Source: JAHHTP01 sp964587555 (lineage in GTDB: Bacteria > Bacillota > Clostridia > Oscillospirales > Ruminococcaceae). From it: DNA of 64,000 nucleotides. Every line of letters starts with the position of its first letter. The stretch's first letter is position 1. The notes beneath the pieces were generated by a model, which was not told the origin of the DNA, searched no databases, and worked only from the letters and a program-made list of their open reading frames with translations. Location of the stretch: assembly GCA_964587555.1 (NCBI GenBank), contig CAZPLR010000006.1, positions 1 through 64,000 on the forward strand, written 5' to 3'. Below, piece after piece: positions 25,461 through 33,924 of the stretch. A program made the position numbers and the translations under genes.

Positions 25461-25802
25461 ATGAAACAGAGAAAAAAAGGGCGGCAGTTTGTATATGAAT
25501 TTGTCTATTACACTGTTGCTGTTGCGGCGGCAGAGGAGTTTGTATTCTGCGGATTTTTCTGCCAAAAGCTTTTTCTGCTTTTTGAAAAGGATATTGCTGC
25601 GGTGATCGGATCTTCGGCGCTGTTCGGCGCGTTCCGCCTGTTAAACGGCGGGCTTGTGCAGGCGCTTATAACCGCCCTGATCGGCGCGCTCTTTTGTCTG
25701 TGCCGAAAGAGGATCAGGGGCTGCGCTACCTTGCCGCTCATCTTTGCGCACGGCGTGTACGACGCGCTGATTACCGTGTGGAGCCATGTGTCTTTGGCGT
25801 GA
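25461..25802 (+). CDS. Degenerate CPBP-family intramembrane protein
   Basis: 113 residues, three to four membrane segments. CPBP (CAAX protease and bacteriocin-processing) enzymes carry EExxxR, FxxxH and HxxxN/D. Here the first reads EEFVFC (E25, E26, but Cys in place of Arg30), the second FGAFR (Arg in place of His59), and the third HGVYD (H97, D101) is kept. The protein is also shorter than usual. It may be a non-proteolytic or altered member. Probably cotranscribed with the DUF2207 gene; the ribosome site is weak. Confidence 0.65.
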   Translation: MKQRKKGRQFVYEFVYYTVAVAAAEEFVFCGFFCQKLFLLFEKDIAAVIGSSALFGAFRLLNGGLVQALITALIGALFCLCRKRIRGCATLPLIFAHGVYDALITVWSHVSLA

Positions 25803-25842
25803 TCTGTAAAGATTTGTAAATGTTATATGGCGCAGCGTACCA

Positions 25843-25882
25843 TAAAAAATCATCCCGGCAAATAATGGCGGGATGATTTTTT
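25843..25882. terminator. Bidirectional terminator
   Basis: Long stem AAAAAATCATCCCG / CGGGATGATTTTTT with a T-run on either strand, between the convergent CPBP and mazF genes. Confidence 0.85.
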
Positions 25883-25930
25883 GGGTTATGCGGATGTAGT
25901 ATGTCAAGCGTAATTCTTTGGTACGGTGCG

Positions 25931-26275
25931 TCATTGCAGCCCGAAACTGACCGACAGCGCATGGTCGATCTGGCTCATCGCGGTGTCATCGAGCATCCCC
26001 ATCCGCTCCTTTAGACGGCGCTTATCGAGGGTACGGATTTGCTCCAGTAGGACGATCGAGTCCTTGGAAAGCCCGCAGGTGCTGCCTGTAACCTCGATGT
26101 GGGTAGGAAGCTTTGCCTTGTCCTTCTGGCTGGTGATGGCGGCGGCGATGACGGTTGGGCTGTATTTGTTGCCGACGTCGTTTTGTACAATCAATACCGG
26201 GCGGACGCCGCCCTGCTCCGAACCGACCACCGGGCTTAAATCGGCATAATAAATATCTCCGCGTTTGACACGCAT
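25931..26275 (-). CDS. mazF: MazF/EndoA-type mRNA interferase
   Basis: Sequence-specific endoribonuclease toxin of the MazF/PemK family, 114 residues. It has the conserved [19 protein letters not shown] start, RPVLIVQND, and the [14 protein letters not shown] core; it resembles chromosomal EndoA of Firmicutes. ATG 26275 is 10 bases after AAGGAG; a GTG at 26284 is almost on the ribosome site. In Bacillus the antitoxin EndoAI is encoded just upstream, but here that space holds rnpB, and nothing antitoxin-like lies on either side. Confidence 0.9.
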   Translation of the reverse strand: MRVKRGDIYYADLSPVVGSEQGGVRPVLIVQNDVGNKYSPTVIAAAITSQKDKAKLPTHIEVTGSTCGLSKDSIVLLEQIRTLDKRRLKERMGMLDDTAMSQIDHALSVSFGLQ

Positions 26276-26375
26276 ATCGCTCACACTCCTTTTGTTGATC
26301 CGGTACCTTTATTTTGGGATTGTGAACGGCGTTTTATACATTTGAAAAATATCTGCTTTTTGATCTTGGGGAAAA

Positions 26376-26405
26376 AGAAAAATCCACGAAAAAATTCGTG
26401 GATTT
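26376..26405 (-). terminator. Terminator of rnpB
   Basis: Stem AAATCCACGAA / TTCGTGGATTT (26380-26390, 26395-26405) with a four-A loop (TTTT on the minus strand), then TTTTCTTTTTC. Confidence 0.85.
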
Positions 26406-26746
26406 GGCGCGACTAAGCCTATAAGCCGAGTTCTGTTGAATATGGCAATCTATCTCGACGTTCTGTTGCCAAAACGCTCTAGCCACCTGTCGGAACCGTC
26501 GGGCCGACGATAACATTCCAGTCGGTGTTGCATCGGATAGGGTTTACATGGCCGCACAGTCTCCTGTACGCCGGTGAGCTCTTACCTCGCCTTTCCATCC
26601 TTGCCGGAAAAATCCGGCGGTATCTCTCTGTTGCACTAGCCCGGGAGTCGCCTCCGGCTGCCGTTAGCAGTTATCCTTGCCCTGTGATGCTCGGACTTTC
26701 CTCACAGCCTCTGTTGCAAGGCTGCGCTGCCATACAGCTTACTCGC
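26406..26746 (-). ncRNA. rnpB: RNase P RNA, type A
   Basis: Catalytic RNA that trims tRNA 5' leaders. On the minus strand it shows GAGGAAAGTCCGAGC near the 5' side, GTAAGAGCTCACCGG in the middle and CAGAACTCGGCTTATAG near the 3' end, all universal core blocks. The P1 helix is GCGAGTAAGC (from 26746) with GCTTAGTCGC (to 26409), one mismatch. The layout fits ancestral type A, as in Clostridia, not the Bacillus type B. Ends are set by P1 and are approximate by a few bases. Confidence 0.96.
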
Positions 26747-26752
26747 AAGCTT

Positions 26753-26781
26753 ATTATATCCGGTTTGCTGCAAAAAGTCAA
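26753..26781 (-). promoter_or_regulatory. Sigma-A promoter of rnpB
   Basis: Minus strand: TTGACT (26776-26781), 17-base spacer, TATAAT (26753-26758), 7 bases before the predicted RNA 5' end. Confidence 0.85.
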
Positions 26782-26829
26782 GTTTTCCTTTCTGTAAAAT
26801 TCCGCCGCAGATTTCTGCGGCGGAAGGTT

Positions 26830-28590
26830 TTAGGCTCTTTCGGCGATCTCAACGCTGATCTTTGCAATAAACTCGTCTAAGGTCATTGTGACAGTCTTGC
26901 TGTCGCGGGTGCGGATTGAAACCGTACCTGCGGCGGCTTCTTTTTCGCCGACGATAATCATATACGGCACGCGCTCGATGTACTGCGCTTGGCGAATCAT
27001 ATAGCCGATCTTTTCGTTGCGGTTATCCAGTTGAACGCGGATTTTTTCTGCGTCAAGCCGCTCGAAGATGGATTTCGCGTATTCGGCGCTCTTCTCGGAA
27101 ACCTGAAGCACCTTGACCTGCAAAGGCGCCAGCCAAGTCGGGAATTTGCCCGCAAAATGCTCGGTCAAAATACCGATAAAGCGTTCGATTGAGCCGAAGC
27201 AGACGCGGTGAATCATAATAGGGCGCTGCTTTGCGTTGTTTTCGTCGACATAGCTTAGCTCAAAGTTTAACGGCATCTGGAAGTCGAGCTGGATGGTGCC
27301 GCACTGCCAAGTGCGTCCTAAGCTGTCCCGCAGATGGAAGTCGATCTTCGGGCCATAAAACGCACCGTCGCCTTCGTTGACGGTGTACGGAAGCTTCAAG
27401 CTTTCCAGCGCGTTCTTTAAGCCGTTGGTTGCCGCCTCCCAGTCCTCGTCGCTGCCCATGCTGTTTTCCGGACGGGTGGAAAGCTCTAAGAAATACTCGA
27501 ACCCAAACTTGCTGTAAACTTGGTTGATTAACCCAACGACGCCCGCGATCTCGTCCGCGATCTGATCCTTGGTCATGAAGATGTGCGCGTCGTCCTGCGT
27601 AAAGCAGCGCACGCGGAATAAGCCGTGCAGCGCACCCTTTAGCTCGTGGCGGTGGACAAGACCCAGCTCGCCGACCCGCAGCGGAAGCTCGCGATAGCTG
27701 TGCGGCTGGCTGCGGTAAATCATGACGCCCCCCGGACAGTTCATCGGCTTGATGCAGTAGTCCTCGTCGTCGATCTTGGTTGCGTACATATTATCCTTGT
27801 AGTGATCCCAATGACCGGAGGTTTCCCAAAGCCTGCGGTTCATGATTAGCGGCGTGGATACCTCGACATAGCCTGCTTTTTTGTGGATCTCGCGCCAGTA
27901 GTCGATCAAAGCATTTTTCAGAATCATGCCGTTCGGCAGGAAAAACGGGAAGCCCGGCGCTTCATCGGCGAACATAAAAAGCTGCATCTCCTTGCCGATC
28001 TTGCGGTGGTCACGCTTTGCGGCTTCCTCCTGCAATTTGACAAAATCCTCCAGCTCCTTTGCGGTCGCGAAAGCCGTGCCATTGATGCGGGTAAGCATCT
28101 TGTTGCTGCTGTCGTTTTTCCAGTACGCGCCGGAAACCCCGGTCAGCTTAAACGCCTTGAGCGTTTTGGTGTAGGTCAAGTGCGGACCAACGCACATATC
28201 GATATATTCGCCCTGCTGATAAAAGCTTAGGGTTGCGTCAGGACCTAAGTCCGCCATATGCTCGACCTTATACGGCTCTTTCCGCTCCTCCATCAGCTTG
28301 ATCGCTTCCTCGGTTGAAAGCACGTACGGCTTGATCGGGAGATTTTCCTTGACGATCTTGCGCATCTCCGCTTCGATGGCAGGCAGATCGGCTTCGGTCA
28401 GCTTGATATCCCCTAAATCCACGTCGTAGTAAAAGCCCTTTTCGGTCGCCGGACCGTAGGCAAAGGCGGCGTTCGGGTACAGGCGCTTGACCGCCTGCGC
28501 TAAAATGTGGGCGGCAGTGTGGCGCAGCACGTGCAGTTCTTCTTCCTTTGCACATTCGCCAACCTTGCCGTCGTTGTAGATGACTTTCAT
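26830..28590 (-). CDS. thrS: Threonyl-tRNA synthetase without TGS domain
   Basis: Charges tRNA-Thr. The 586 residues are about 55 shorter than usual: the protein starts MKVIYNDGKVGECAKEEELH and enters the editing domain at once (HTAAHILAQAVKRLYP), so the N-terminal TGS domain is absent. The catalytic core has motif 2 FRVRCFTQDDAHIF and motif 3 MIHRVCFGSIERF, and the anticodon-binding domain ends the protein. ATG 28590 follows GGAAGGA. A T-box leader lies upstream, so the gene is induced by uncharged tRNA-Thr. Confidence 0.95.
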   Translation of the reverse strand: MKVIYNDGKVGECAKEEELHVLRHTAAHILAQAVKRLYPNAAFAYGPATEKGFYYDVDLGDIKLTEADLPAIEAEMRKIVKENLPIKPYVLSTEEAIKLMEERKEPYKVEHMADLGPDATLSFYQQGEYIDMCVGPHLTYTKTLKAFKLTGVSGAYWKNDSSNKMLTRINGTAFATAKELEDFVKLQEEAAKRDHRKIGKEMQLFMFADEAPGFPFFLPNGMILKNALIDYWREIHKKAGYVEVSTPLIMNRRLWETSGHWDHYKDNMYATKIDDEDYCIKPMNCPGGVMIYRSQPHSYRELPLRVGELGLVHRHELKGALHGLFRVRCFTQDDAHIFMTKDQIADEIAGVVGLINQVYSKFGFEYFLELSTRPENSMGSDEDWEAATNGLKNALESLKLPYTVNEGDGAFYGPKIDFHLRDSLGRTWQCGTIQLDFQMPLNFELSYVDENNAKQRPIMIHRVCFGSIERFIGILTEHFAGKFPTWLAPLQVKVLQVSEKSAEYAKSIFERLDAEKIRVQLDNRNEKIGYMIRQAQYIERVPYMIIVGEKEAAAGTVSIRTRDSKTVTMTLDEFIAKISVEIAERA

Positions 28591-28630
28591 TTCGTATCCT
28601 TCCTTTCCGTGGTTTTCAAAACACAAAAAA

Positions 28631-28919
28631 CGCTTCATCCCATAGCTATGGGATGAAGCGTAATAACTCCATGGTTCCACCCAACTTATCCCGCAGCGGC
28701 GCGGGATCCCTTTGGTCAAGCCGGATAACGGGCGCTTTGTTCCCGGTACGGTTCGCAGGATTGCCCCGCTGCCGCACACTCCAAGGTGGTAATAGCGGTT
28801 TTACTCAAATACCGAATGGATTTTCAGCGCGTCTCCTATAAGCAGGGAACGATCCATTTCTCTGACGGCATTTTGCAAAGGGTGCGAAAACCGTATCTTC
28901 CTTATCAACGTGTTTTGAT
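28631..28919 (-). promoter_or_regulatory. T-box leader of thrS
   Basis: A leader of about 290 bases. The antiterminator core GGGTGGAACC reads on the minus strand at 28673-28682. It precedes a perfect terminator CGCTTCATCCCATA / TATGGGATGAAGCG (28631-28660) followed by TTTTTTGTGT. Uncharged tRNA binding would favour the antiterminator. I could not fix the specifier codon by eye; threonine is inferred from the gene. Confidence 0.9.
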
Positions 28920-28925
28920 AATGCT

Positions 28926-28954
28926 ATTATAGCACAAGGGAACGCTTTTGTCAA
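28926..28954 (-). promoter_or_regulatory. Consensus sigma-A promoter of the thrS T-box transcript
   Basis: Minus strand: TTGACA (28949-28954), 17-base spacer, TATAAT (28926-28931); both hexamers are perfect. Confidence 0.88.
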
Positions 28955-28980
28955 GCAGCTGCGTTGGAGGAATCCTCCTC

Positions 28981-29907
28981 TTATTTTTGCAGCGTTTGCA
29001 GAGCCTTTGCCAAGGTTGCGGCGTTCTCTACGTTTGCAAAGCGGACGTCGCGCAGCGTCTTGCGCACCAGCCCGGCAAGCACCTTATTCGGGCCTAATTC
29101 GATGAAGCAGTCGTATCCGTCTGCGGCGGCGGCGTTTAGCTCGGAGGTGAATTTTACCGGAGAGATAATCTGTTTGGCAAGATAGGCCGGCATATCCGAG
29201 AAGTCGGTGAGCTTTTCGCCGAGAACGTTTGAGAAGAAATCGGTCTTTGCTTCGGCAAAAGGTTCTTCCTTGATCTGTGCGTAGAAACTGTCGGAGGCGG
29301 GCTTCATCAGCTTTGTATGGAAGGCTGCCGCGACTGCAAGCGGCGCGACGCGCACCTTCTGCTCTGTGAAGTAGGCGCAGACAGCGGCAACCGCCGCTTT
29401 CTCGCCTGCAACGACGGTCTGGGAGGCGGAATTGTAGTTTGCGGGGACGACATAGCCCTCTGTTTCAGCGCAGACCTTCTCAATCAGCGCGGTATCGGCG
29501 GTGAGGATAGCTGCCATGCCGCCATCCTGATGCTCGGCGCATTCCTGCATGCAGGCGGCGCGCTTTGCAATCAGCTTGTAGCCCTGCTCCATGCTGACGA
29601 TACCGGAGGCGACCATCGCGGCGTATTCGCCCAAGGAGTGCCCGGCAACGCCATCGCAGGAAACGCCGTTTGCCTTCATCGCCTCTAAGGCGACCAGCGA
29701 GGTGGTGAAGATGCACGGCTGGGAGTATTTGGTCTGCGCCTGTGTGGCAGCATCGGCTTCAAAGCAGATTTTCTTTAGGTCGTAGCCTAAAATCTCGCTG
29801 CCGACTTCGTAGATTCTCTCTGCGGACGGCGCTGCCTCCAAAAGTTCTTTTCCCATGCCGGTGTATTGGCTGCCCTGACCGGAAAACATAAATAAGGTTT
29901 TTCCCAT
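28981..29907 (-). CDS. fabD: Malonyl-CoA:ACP transacylase
   Basis: Loads malonyl groups on ACP for fatty acid elongation. 308 residues, with the N-terminal MFSGQGSQYTGMGKELL motif and the nucleophile elbow GHSLGEYAA; the partner His is in AAAFHTKLM. ATG 29907 follows AAAGGA; the frame runs far upstream without a ribosome site. It is transcribed away from the other fab genes, divergent from fabH, instead of lying inside the operon as in most Clostridia. Confidence 0.95.
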   Translation of the reverse strand: MGKTLFMFSGQGSQYTGMGKELLEAAPSAERIYEVGSEILGYDLKKICFEADAATQAQTKYSQPCIFTTSLVALEAMKANGVSCDGVAGHSLGEYAAMVASGIVSMEQGYKLIAKRAACMQECAEHQDGGMAAILTADTALIEKVCAETEGYVVPANYNSASQTVVAGEKAAVAAVCAYFTEQKVRVAPLAVAAAFHTKLMKPASDSFYAQIKEEPFAEAKTDFFSNVLGEKLTDFSDMPAYLAKQIISPVKFTSELNAAAADGYDCFIELGPNKVLAGLVRKTLRDVRFANVENAATLAKALQTLQK

Positions 29908-29995
29908 AATAAACGAGTCCTTTCCAAGCGGTAATGCTGTGATAAAATAATGGTGGATTGTTACCAAATATTCCGGATTGTCAAAAAAGAACCAT

Positions 29996-30014
29996 ATTAT
30001 CCGGAGAGGATAAT
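29996..30014. promoter_or_regulatory. Inverted repeat between fabD and fabH, candidate operator
   Basis: ATTATCC (29996-30002), GGAGA, GGATAAT (30008-30014): a perfect 7-bp repeat. A TTGACA on the minus strand (29979-29984) beside it could be the fabD -35, though no good -10 follows. The repeat does not match the FapR operator I know. Confidence 0.35.
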
Positions 30015-30070
30015 CCCATGAACAATATCTTAAATCTTGCACATGGACGCAGCAAAAGACGAGATTGCGA

Positions 30071-30099
30071 TTGACAAAGCGTAAAATATTGGGTAAAAT
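30071..30099 (+). promoter_or_regulatory. Sigma-A promoter of the fabH operon
   Basis: TTGACA at 30071-30076, 17-base spacer, TAAAAT at 30094-30099. The leader to fabH is about 115 bases. Confidence 0.75.
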
Positions 30100-30114
30100 A
30101 AAGATAGAATGTCC

Positions 30115-30147
30115 CAAGCCTTTGCCTGCGGCAGGCAAATAGGCTTG
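30115..30147 (+). promoter_or_regulatory. Strong hairpin in the fabH leader
   Basis: CAAGCC (30115-30120) pairs with GGCTTG (30142-30147) and TTTGCCT (30121-30127) with AGGCAAA (30133-30139), with a 2-base bulge and a 5-base loop. No T-run follows, so it is not a simple terminator; a role in mRNA stability or control is possible. Confidence 0.5.
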
Positions 30148-30219
30148 TATATATACACTATACCACAAATGGATATGGTTTTGCAATATATTATTTCAAC
30201 AAATGAAAGGGTTAACACA

Positions 30220-31218
30220 GTGGGAGTAAAAATTATCGGAGCGGGAAAGTATCTGCCGCCGTTTACAGCGACGAATGAGGATTTCTCGAAAATTGTTGAG
30301 ACAAGCGACGAATGGATTGTGCAGCGAACCGGCATTTCGTTAAGGCGCCTAACAACCGGAGACGCAACCTATCAGATGGGGGTAAAGGCGGCTAAGCAGG
30401 CGATGGATCGCGCGGGTGTGACGCCGCAGGAGATCGACCTTGTGATTGGGACGACGGTTTCGGGCGACTTCACCACCCCTTCCATGGCGTGCATGGCGGC
30501 GTGCGATCTGGGGATCACGGGCGCGCCGTGCTTCGATATAAACGCGGCTTGCGCTGGCTTTGTTTACGCGCTGGATGGCGCGGAGATGCATCTTGCGTCC
30601 GGCAGGGCAAAATGCGCCCTGATTATCAGCTCGGAGATGCTTTCCAGAATCACCGACTATACCGACCGCAGCTCCTGCGTGATCTTTGCCGACGGCGCGG
30701 GCGCATGCGTGGTCAAAGCAAGCGATAAAATGTATCAAAGCTGCATCACCAGCGAGCCGGAGGGCGCGCACCGTATCTTTGCGCACAGCGCGCCGCTCAA
30801 CAACCCATTTACCGGCACAACAAAATTTGACGGACAGGACGAGATGTTTGGTCACGGCAACGGACAGTATATCTACATGGAGGGCCGTGAGGTCTATAAG
30901 TTTGCGACCCGCTCGATGCCGTATGCAGTGCAGACTGCCTGCAAAAAGGCTGGGATTACTGTAGATGATCTGGACCTGATTATCCCGCATCAGGCGAATA
31001 TTCGCATTGTGCAGACTGCGGCAAAGAACATGGGTATTTCGATGGACAAGTGCTATGTCAACATTGACCGCTATGGCAACACCTCCTCCGCCTGCATTCC
31101 GATCGGAATTGCGGAGTGCATGGAAACCGGCAGGCTAAAACCGGGAAGCAAGGTCTGCTTGGTCGGCTTTGGGGCCGGGCTGGTTTACGCCGCAAGCGTA
31201 TTTGAATGGGAGAACTGA
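30220..31218 (+). CDS. fabH: 3-oxoacyl-ACP synthase III (KASIII)
   Basis: Starts fatty acid synthesis by condensing an acyl-CoA with malonyl-ACP. 332 residues with the catalytic triad: C111 in NAACAGF, His in IIPHQANIRI and Asn in YGNTSSACIP. Start GTG 30220 behind GAAAGGG; the reading frame continues upstream to 30109, but that part includes the leader hairpin. First gene of the fabH-fabG-fabF-fabZ unit. Confidence 0.96.
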   Translation: MGVKIIGAGKYLPPFTATNEDFSKIVETSDEWIVQRTGISLRRLTTGDATYQMGVKAAKQAMDRAGVTPQEIDLVIGTTVSGDFTTPSMACMAACDLGITGAPCFDINAACAGFVYALDGAEMHLASGRAKCALIISSEMLSRITDYTDRSSCVIFADGAGACVVKASDKMYQSCITSEPEGAHRIFAHSAPLNNPFTGTTKFDGQDEMFGHGNGQYIYMEGREVYKFATRSMPYAVQTACKKAGITVDDLDLIIPHQANIRIVQTAAKNMGISMDKCYVNIDRYGNTSSACIPIGIAECMETGRLKPGSKVCLVGFGAGLVYAASVFEWEN

Positions 31219-31294
31219 AAGAATGGCATTTTAAGCTGGGTAGCGCGGCCTTGGAATCCAAAGGGCGCGGATATCGCAGCGCAAAATCAGCTGA

Positions 31295-31313
31295 TTGGAG
31301 GCAGCGCCTCCAA
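31295..31313 (+). promoter_or_regulatory. Hairpin between fabH and fabG
   Basis: Perfect stem TTGGAGGC / GCCTCCAA (31295-31302, 31306-31313) with a 3-base loop and no T-run, in a 125-base intergenic space. Possibly a processing or stability element. Confidence 0.45.
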
Positions 31314-31343
31314 GGACAATGATAAAAAGAAAGAGGGATAAAT

Positions 31344-32087
31344 ATGGCAAAAACAGCATTAATTACCGGCGCATCTCAGGGTATTGGCGCGGCGGTTGCA
31401 AAAAGACTCGCGCAGGACGGCTTTCAGATTGCGATTAACTGCCTTGGCGAAAGGGAGCGCGATGCCGGCGGCTTAGAGGTAAAGGCTGCTTGCGAGGCGT
31501 TTGGTGTGGAGGCGGAATGCTTTTTATGTGATGTTTCGGATCACGACGCCTGCGAACAGATGGTTAAGGCGGTGAAGGAGCGGTTTGGCACGATCGACGT
31601 TCTGGTCAATAACGCCGGCATTACCCGCGACGGCCTGCTTGCGCGGATGAAGGAATCGGATTTCGATCTGGTTACTAAAGTGAACTACAAGAGCGTTTTC
31701 AATATGACCAAGTTTGTCGGCAATGTAATGATCCGGCAGAGAAGCGGGCGAATCATCAATATGTCCTCGGTGGCGGGCTTATATGGCAATGCCGGGCAGT
31801 TTAACTACTCCGCGTCCAAAGCGGGCGTGGTGGGTATGACCTTGACCGCCGCAAAGGAGCTTGGCAGCAGGGGGATTACAGTCAATGCGCTTGCGCCGGG
31901 CTTTATCGAAACGCCGATGACTGCCGTTTTAAAGGACGAATATAAAGAAGAAATCAAAAAGCAAATCGCGTTAAAGCGGTTCGGAAAGCCGGAGGAGGTG
32001 GCCGCAACGGTTGCGTTTCTAGCAAGCGAAGGCGCGGCGTATATCACCGGTCAAATTATCGCTTTAGACGGTGGTTTGGCTATGTAA
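31344..32087 (+). CDS. fabG: 3-oxoacyl-ACP reductase
   Basis: NADPH-dependent reductase of the elongation cycle (SDR family), 247 residues. Cofactor loop TGASQGIGAAVAKRL (8-22), NNAGITRDGLL, catalytic Ser in INMSSVAGLYGN and YSASKAG (Tyr/Lys), and the C-terminal ITGQIIALDGGLAM, typical of FabG. ATG follows AGAGGGA. Second in the fab operon, 24 bases before fabF. Confidence 0.96.
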   Translation: MAKTALITGASQGIGAAVAKRLAQDGFQIAINCLGERERDAGGLEVKAACEAFGVEAECFLCDVSDHDACEQMVKAVKERFGTIDVLVNNAGITRDGLLARMKESDFDLVTKVNYKSVFNMTKFVGNVMIRQRSGRIINMSSVAGLYGNAGQFNYSASKAGVVGMTLTAAKELGSRGITVNALAPGFIETPMTAVLKDEYKEEIKKQIALKRFGKPEEVAATVAFLASEGAAYITGQIIALDGGLAM

Positions 32088-32111
32088 TGAGGGAAAGGAT
32101 TTTTTGTTAAG

Positions 32112-33347
32112 ATGAAAAGAGTGGTAATCACCGGCGTCGGCGCTGTAACGCCGGTCGGAAATAACGTTGCGCAGACTTGGGATGCGCTTGTCGCTGGAAA
32201 ACACGGCATCGCGCCAATTACGGGGATCGACACCTCTGACCTGCCGGTCAAGGTCGCCGGTCAGGTAAAGAATTTTGATCCGCTGCAATATTTTGATAAA
32301 AAGGAGCTGCGCCGTACCGATCCTTACACTCGTTTTGCGATTGCGGCGGCAGAAGAAGCGGTGGAGGATTGCGGCACGAAATTTGAGGATCTCGATCCAT
32401 ACAGGGTCGGCGTGGTCTTCGGCAGCGGTATCGGCGGCTTTCAGAGCATTGAGGGAGAGTATGAGAAATTCCTGCAAAAGGGTCCAAGCCGCGTTTCGGT
32501 CTTCTTTATCCCGATGATGATATCCAATATGGCGGCGGGAGAGATTGCCATACGCTTTTCGTTCAAGGGCGCGAATTACGCGCCGGTTACTGCCTGCGCG
32601 ACCTCCAGCCACGCGCTTGGCGAAGCGTTTCATAAAATAAAATATGGGATTTTGGACGCCTGCGTCGCGGGCGGCGCAGAGGCGGCGTGTACGCGGTTTG
32701 CAATCTCCGGCTTTAACAATATGAAAGCGCTCTGTCAAACCGAAGACCCGGACCGCGCGTCGATCCCGTTCGACGCTGAGCGCAGCGGCTTTGTCATGGG
32801 GGAAGGCGCGGGCTGCGTTATTTTAGAGGAACTAGAGCATGCAAAGGCGCGCGGCGCTAAGATTTATGCGGAAATCGTGGGCTATGGCGCCACCTCTGAC
32901 GCTTACCATATTACAAGTCCGGCTCCGGACGGCTCCGGCGCTGCAAAGGCGATGCAGCTTGCAATGGAGGAAGCCGGCGTAAGCCCGGAGGACGTCACCT
33001 ATATCAATGCGCACGGCACCTCGACCGGGCTGAACGATAAATATGAAACAATCGCGATCCGTAAGGCGCTTGGCGCGGCGGCGGAGCAGGTCATGGTCAG
33101 CTCCACTAAGTCGATGACCGGACATATGCTTGGCGCGGCGGGCGCAGTGGAGGCGATCGCTTGCGCGAAGGCGATCGAAAACAGCGTCGTTCCTCCAACT
33201 GCAAACTATCGGGTTGCAGATCCGGAGTGCGACCTCGATGTCGTCCCGAATACCGCAAGAGAGGCCGAGGTCAAGGTGGCGCTGAGCAATTCCTTGGGCT
33301 TTGGCGGTCACAATGCGACCCTCTGCCTGAAAAAATACGAGGACTAA
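32112..33347 (+). CDS. fabF: 3-oxoacyl-ACP synthase II (KASII)
   Basis: Chain-elongating condensing enzyme, 411 residues. Catalytic Cys in VTACATSSHALGEA, first His in NAHGTSTGLND and second His in FGFGGHNATL-like FGGHNATLCL. The family start KRVVITGVGAVTPVGN is intact. ATG 32112 follows AAAGGA. Third gene of the operon; fabZ starts 20 bases later. Confidence 0.97.
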   Translation: MKRVVITGVGAVTPVGNNVAQTWDALVAGKHGIAPITGIDTSDLPVKVAGQVKNFDPLQYFDKKELRRTDPYTRFAIAAAEEAVEDCGTKFEDLDPYRVGVVFGSGIGGFQSIEGEYEKFLQKGPSRVSVFFIPMMISNMAAGEIAIRFSFKGANYAPVTACATSSHALGEAFHKIKYGILDACVAGGAEAACTRFAISGFNNMKALCQTEDPDRASIPFDAERSGFVMGEGAGCVILEELEHAKARGAKIYAEIVGYGATSDAYHITSPAPDGSGAAKAMQLAMEEAGVSPEDVTYINAHGTSTGLNDKYETIAIRKALGAAAEQVMVSSTKSMTGHMLGAAGAVEAIACAKAIENSVVPPTANYRVADPECDLDVVPNTAREAEVKVALSNSLGFGGHNATLCLKKYED

Positions 33348-33367
33348 GAAACGGAGGATTTTAAAAT

Positions 33368-33799
33368 ATGCCGCTTTTGGATCAAGAACAGATTAAGGAA
33401 ATCATCCCGCATAGAGATCCGTTCCTTTTAATCGATGCCGTTGAAGAACTGGAGTCCGGCATCCATGTTGTGGCGACCAAGCATTTAAAAGAAGATGAGT
33501 ATTGGTTTGCCGGACACTTTCCCGGACAGCCGGTACAGCCGGGCGTTCTGATGATTGAGATGCTTGCGCAGGCGGGCGCCGTCTGCATCCTCTCCAAGCC
33601 GGAGAATAAAGGGAAGATCGCGTTTTTTGCCGGTATTGACAAGGCGCGTTTCCGCGGCATTGTGAAGCCGGGAGATACGCTGCGGCTTGAAGTCAATGTT
33701 ATCGGCGAACGCTTGGGCATGGCAAGCTGCGATGCGGTTGCGACGGTAAACGGCAAGAAGGTCGTTACCGCGCAATTCAGCTGCGCATTGAGCCGGTAA
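33368..33799 (+). CDS. fabZ: 3-hydroxyacyl-ACP dehydratase
   Basis: Hot-dog fold dehydratase of the elongation cycle, 143 residues. The catalytic His lies in AGHFPGQPVQPGVLMIEMLA, and the N-terminal IIPHRDPFLLIDAV is the other family block. Preceded by ACGGAGGA. Last of the four-gene unit; no enoyl-ACP reductase or acetyl-CoA carboxylase gene follows. Confidence 0.96.
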   Translation: MPLLDQEQIKEIIPHRDPFLLIDAVEELESGIHVVATKHLKEDEYWFAGHFPGQPVQPGVLMIEMLAQAGAVCILSKPENKGKIAFFAGIDKARFRGIVKPGDTLRLEVNVIGERLGMASCDAVATVNGKKVVTAQFSCALSR

Positions 33800-33861
33800 A
33801 ATCGCGTCGGGCGATGCTGAAAAATTTTATTGCAAAAGTGTATATCTTCCGGAAATAACTG

Positions 33862-33890
33862 TTGACATTTTTTCGGGGATAGTATATAAT
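33862..33890 (+). promoter_or_regulatory. Consensus sigma-A promoter of acpP
   Basis: TTGACA at 33862-33867, 17-base spacer, TATAAT at 33885-33890; both hexamers perfect. ACP can thus be made independently of the fab operon. Confidence 0.88.
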
Positions 33891-33924
33891 AAATTTACCA
33901 CCAATAAAGAAGGAGGAAGTCACA

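Noticed and set aside
29908..30219. FapR or FabT operator between fabD and fabH
   Set aside because: The repeat present does not match either consensus that I know; kept only as an unassigned inverted repeat.
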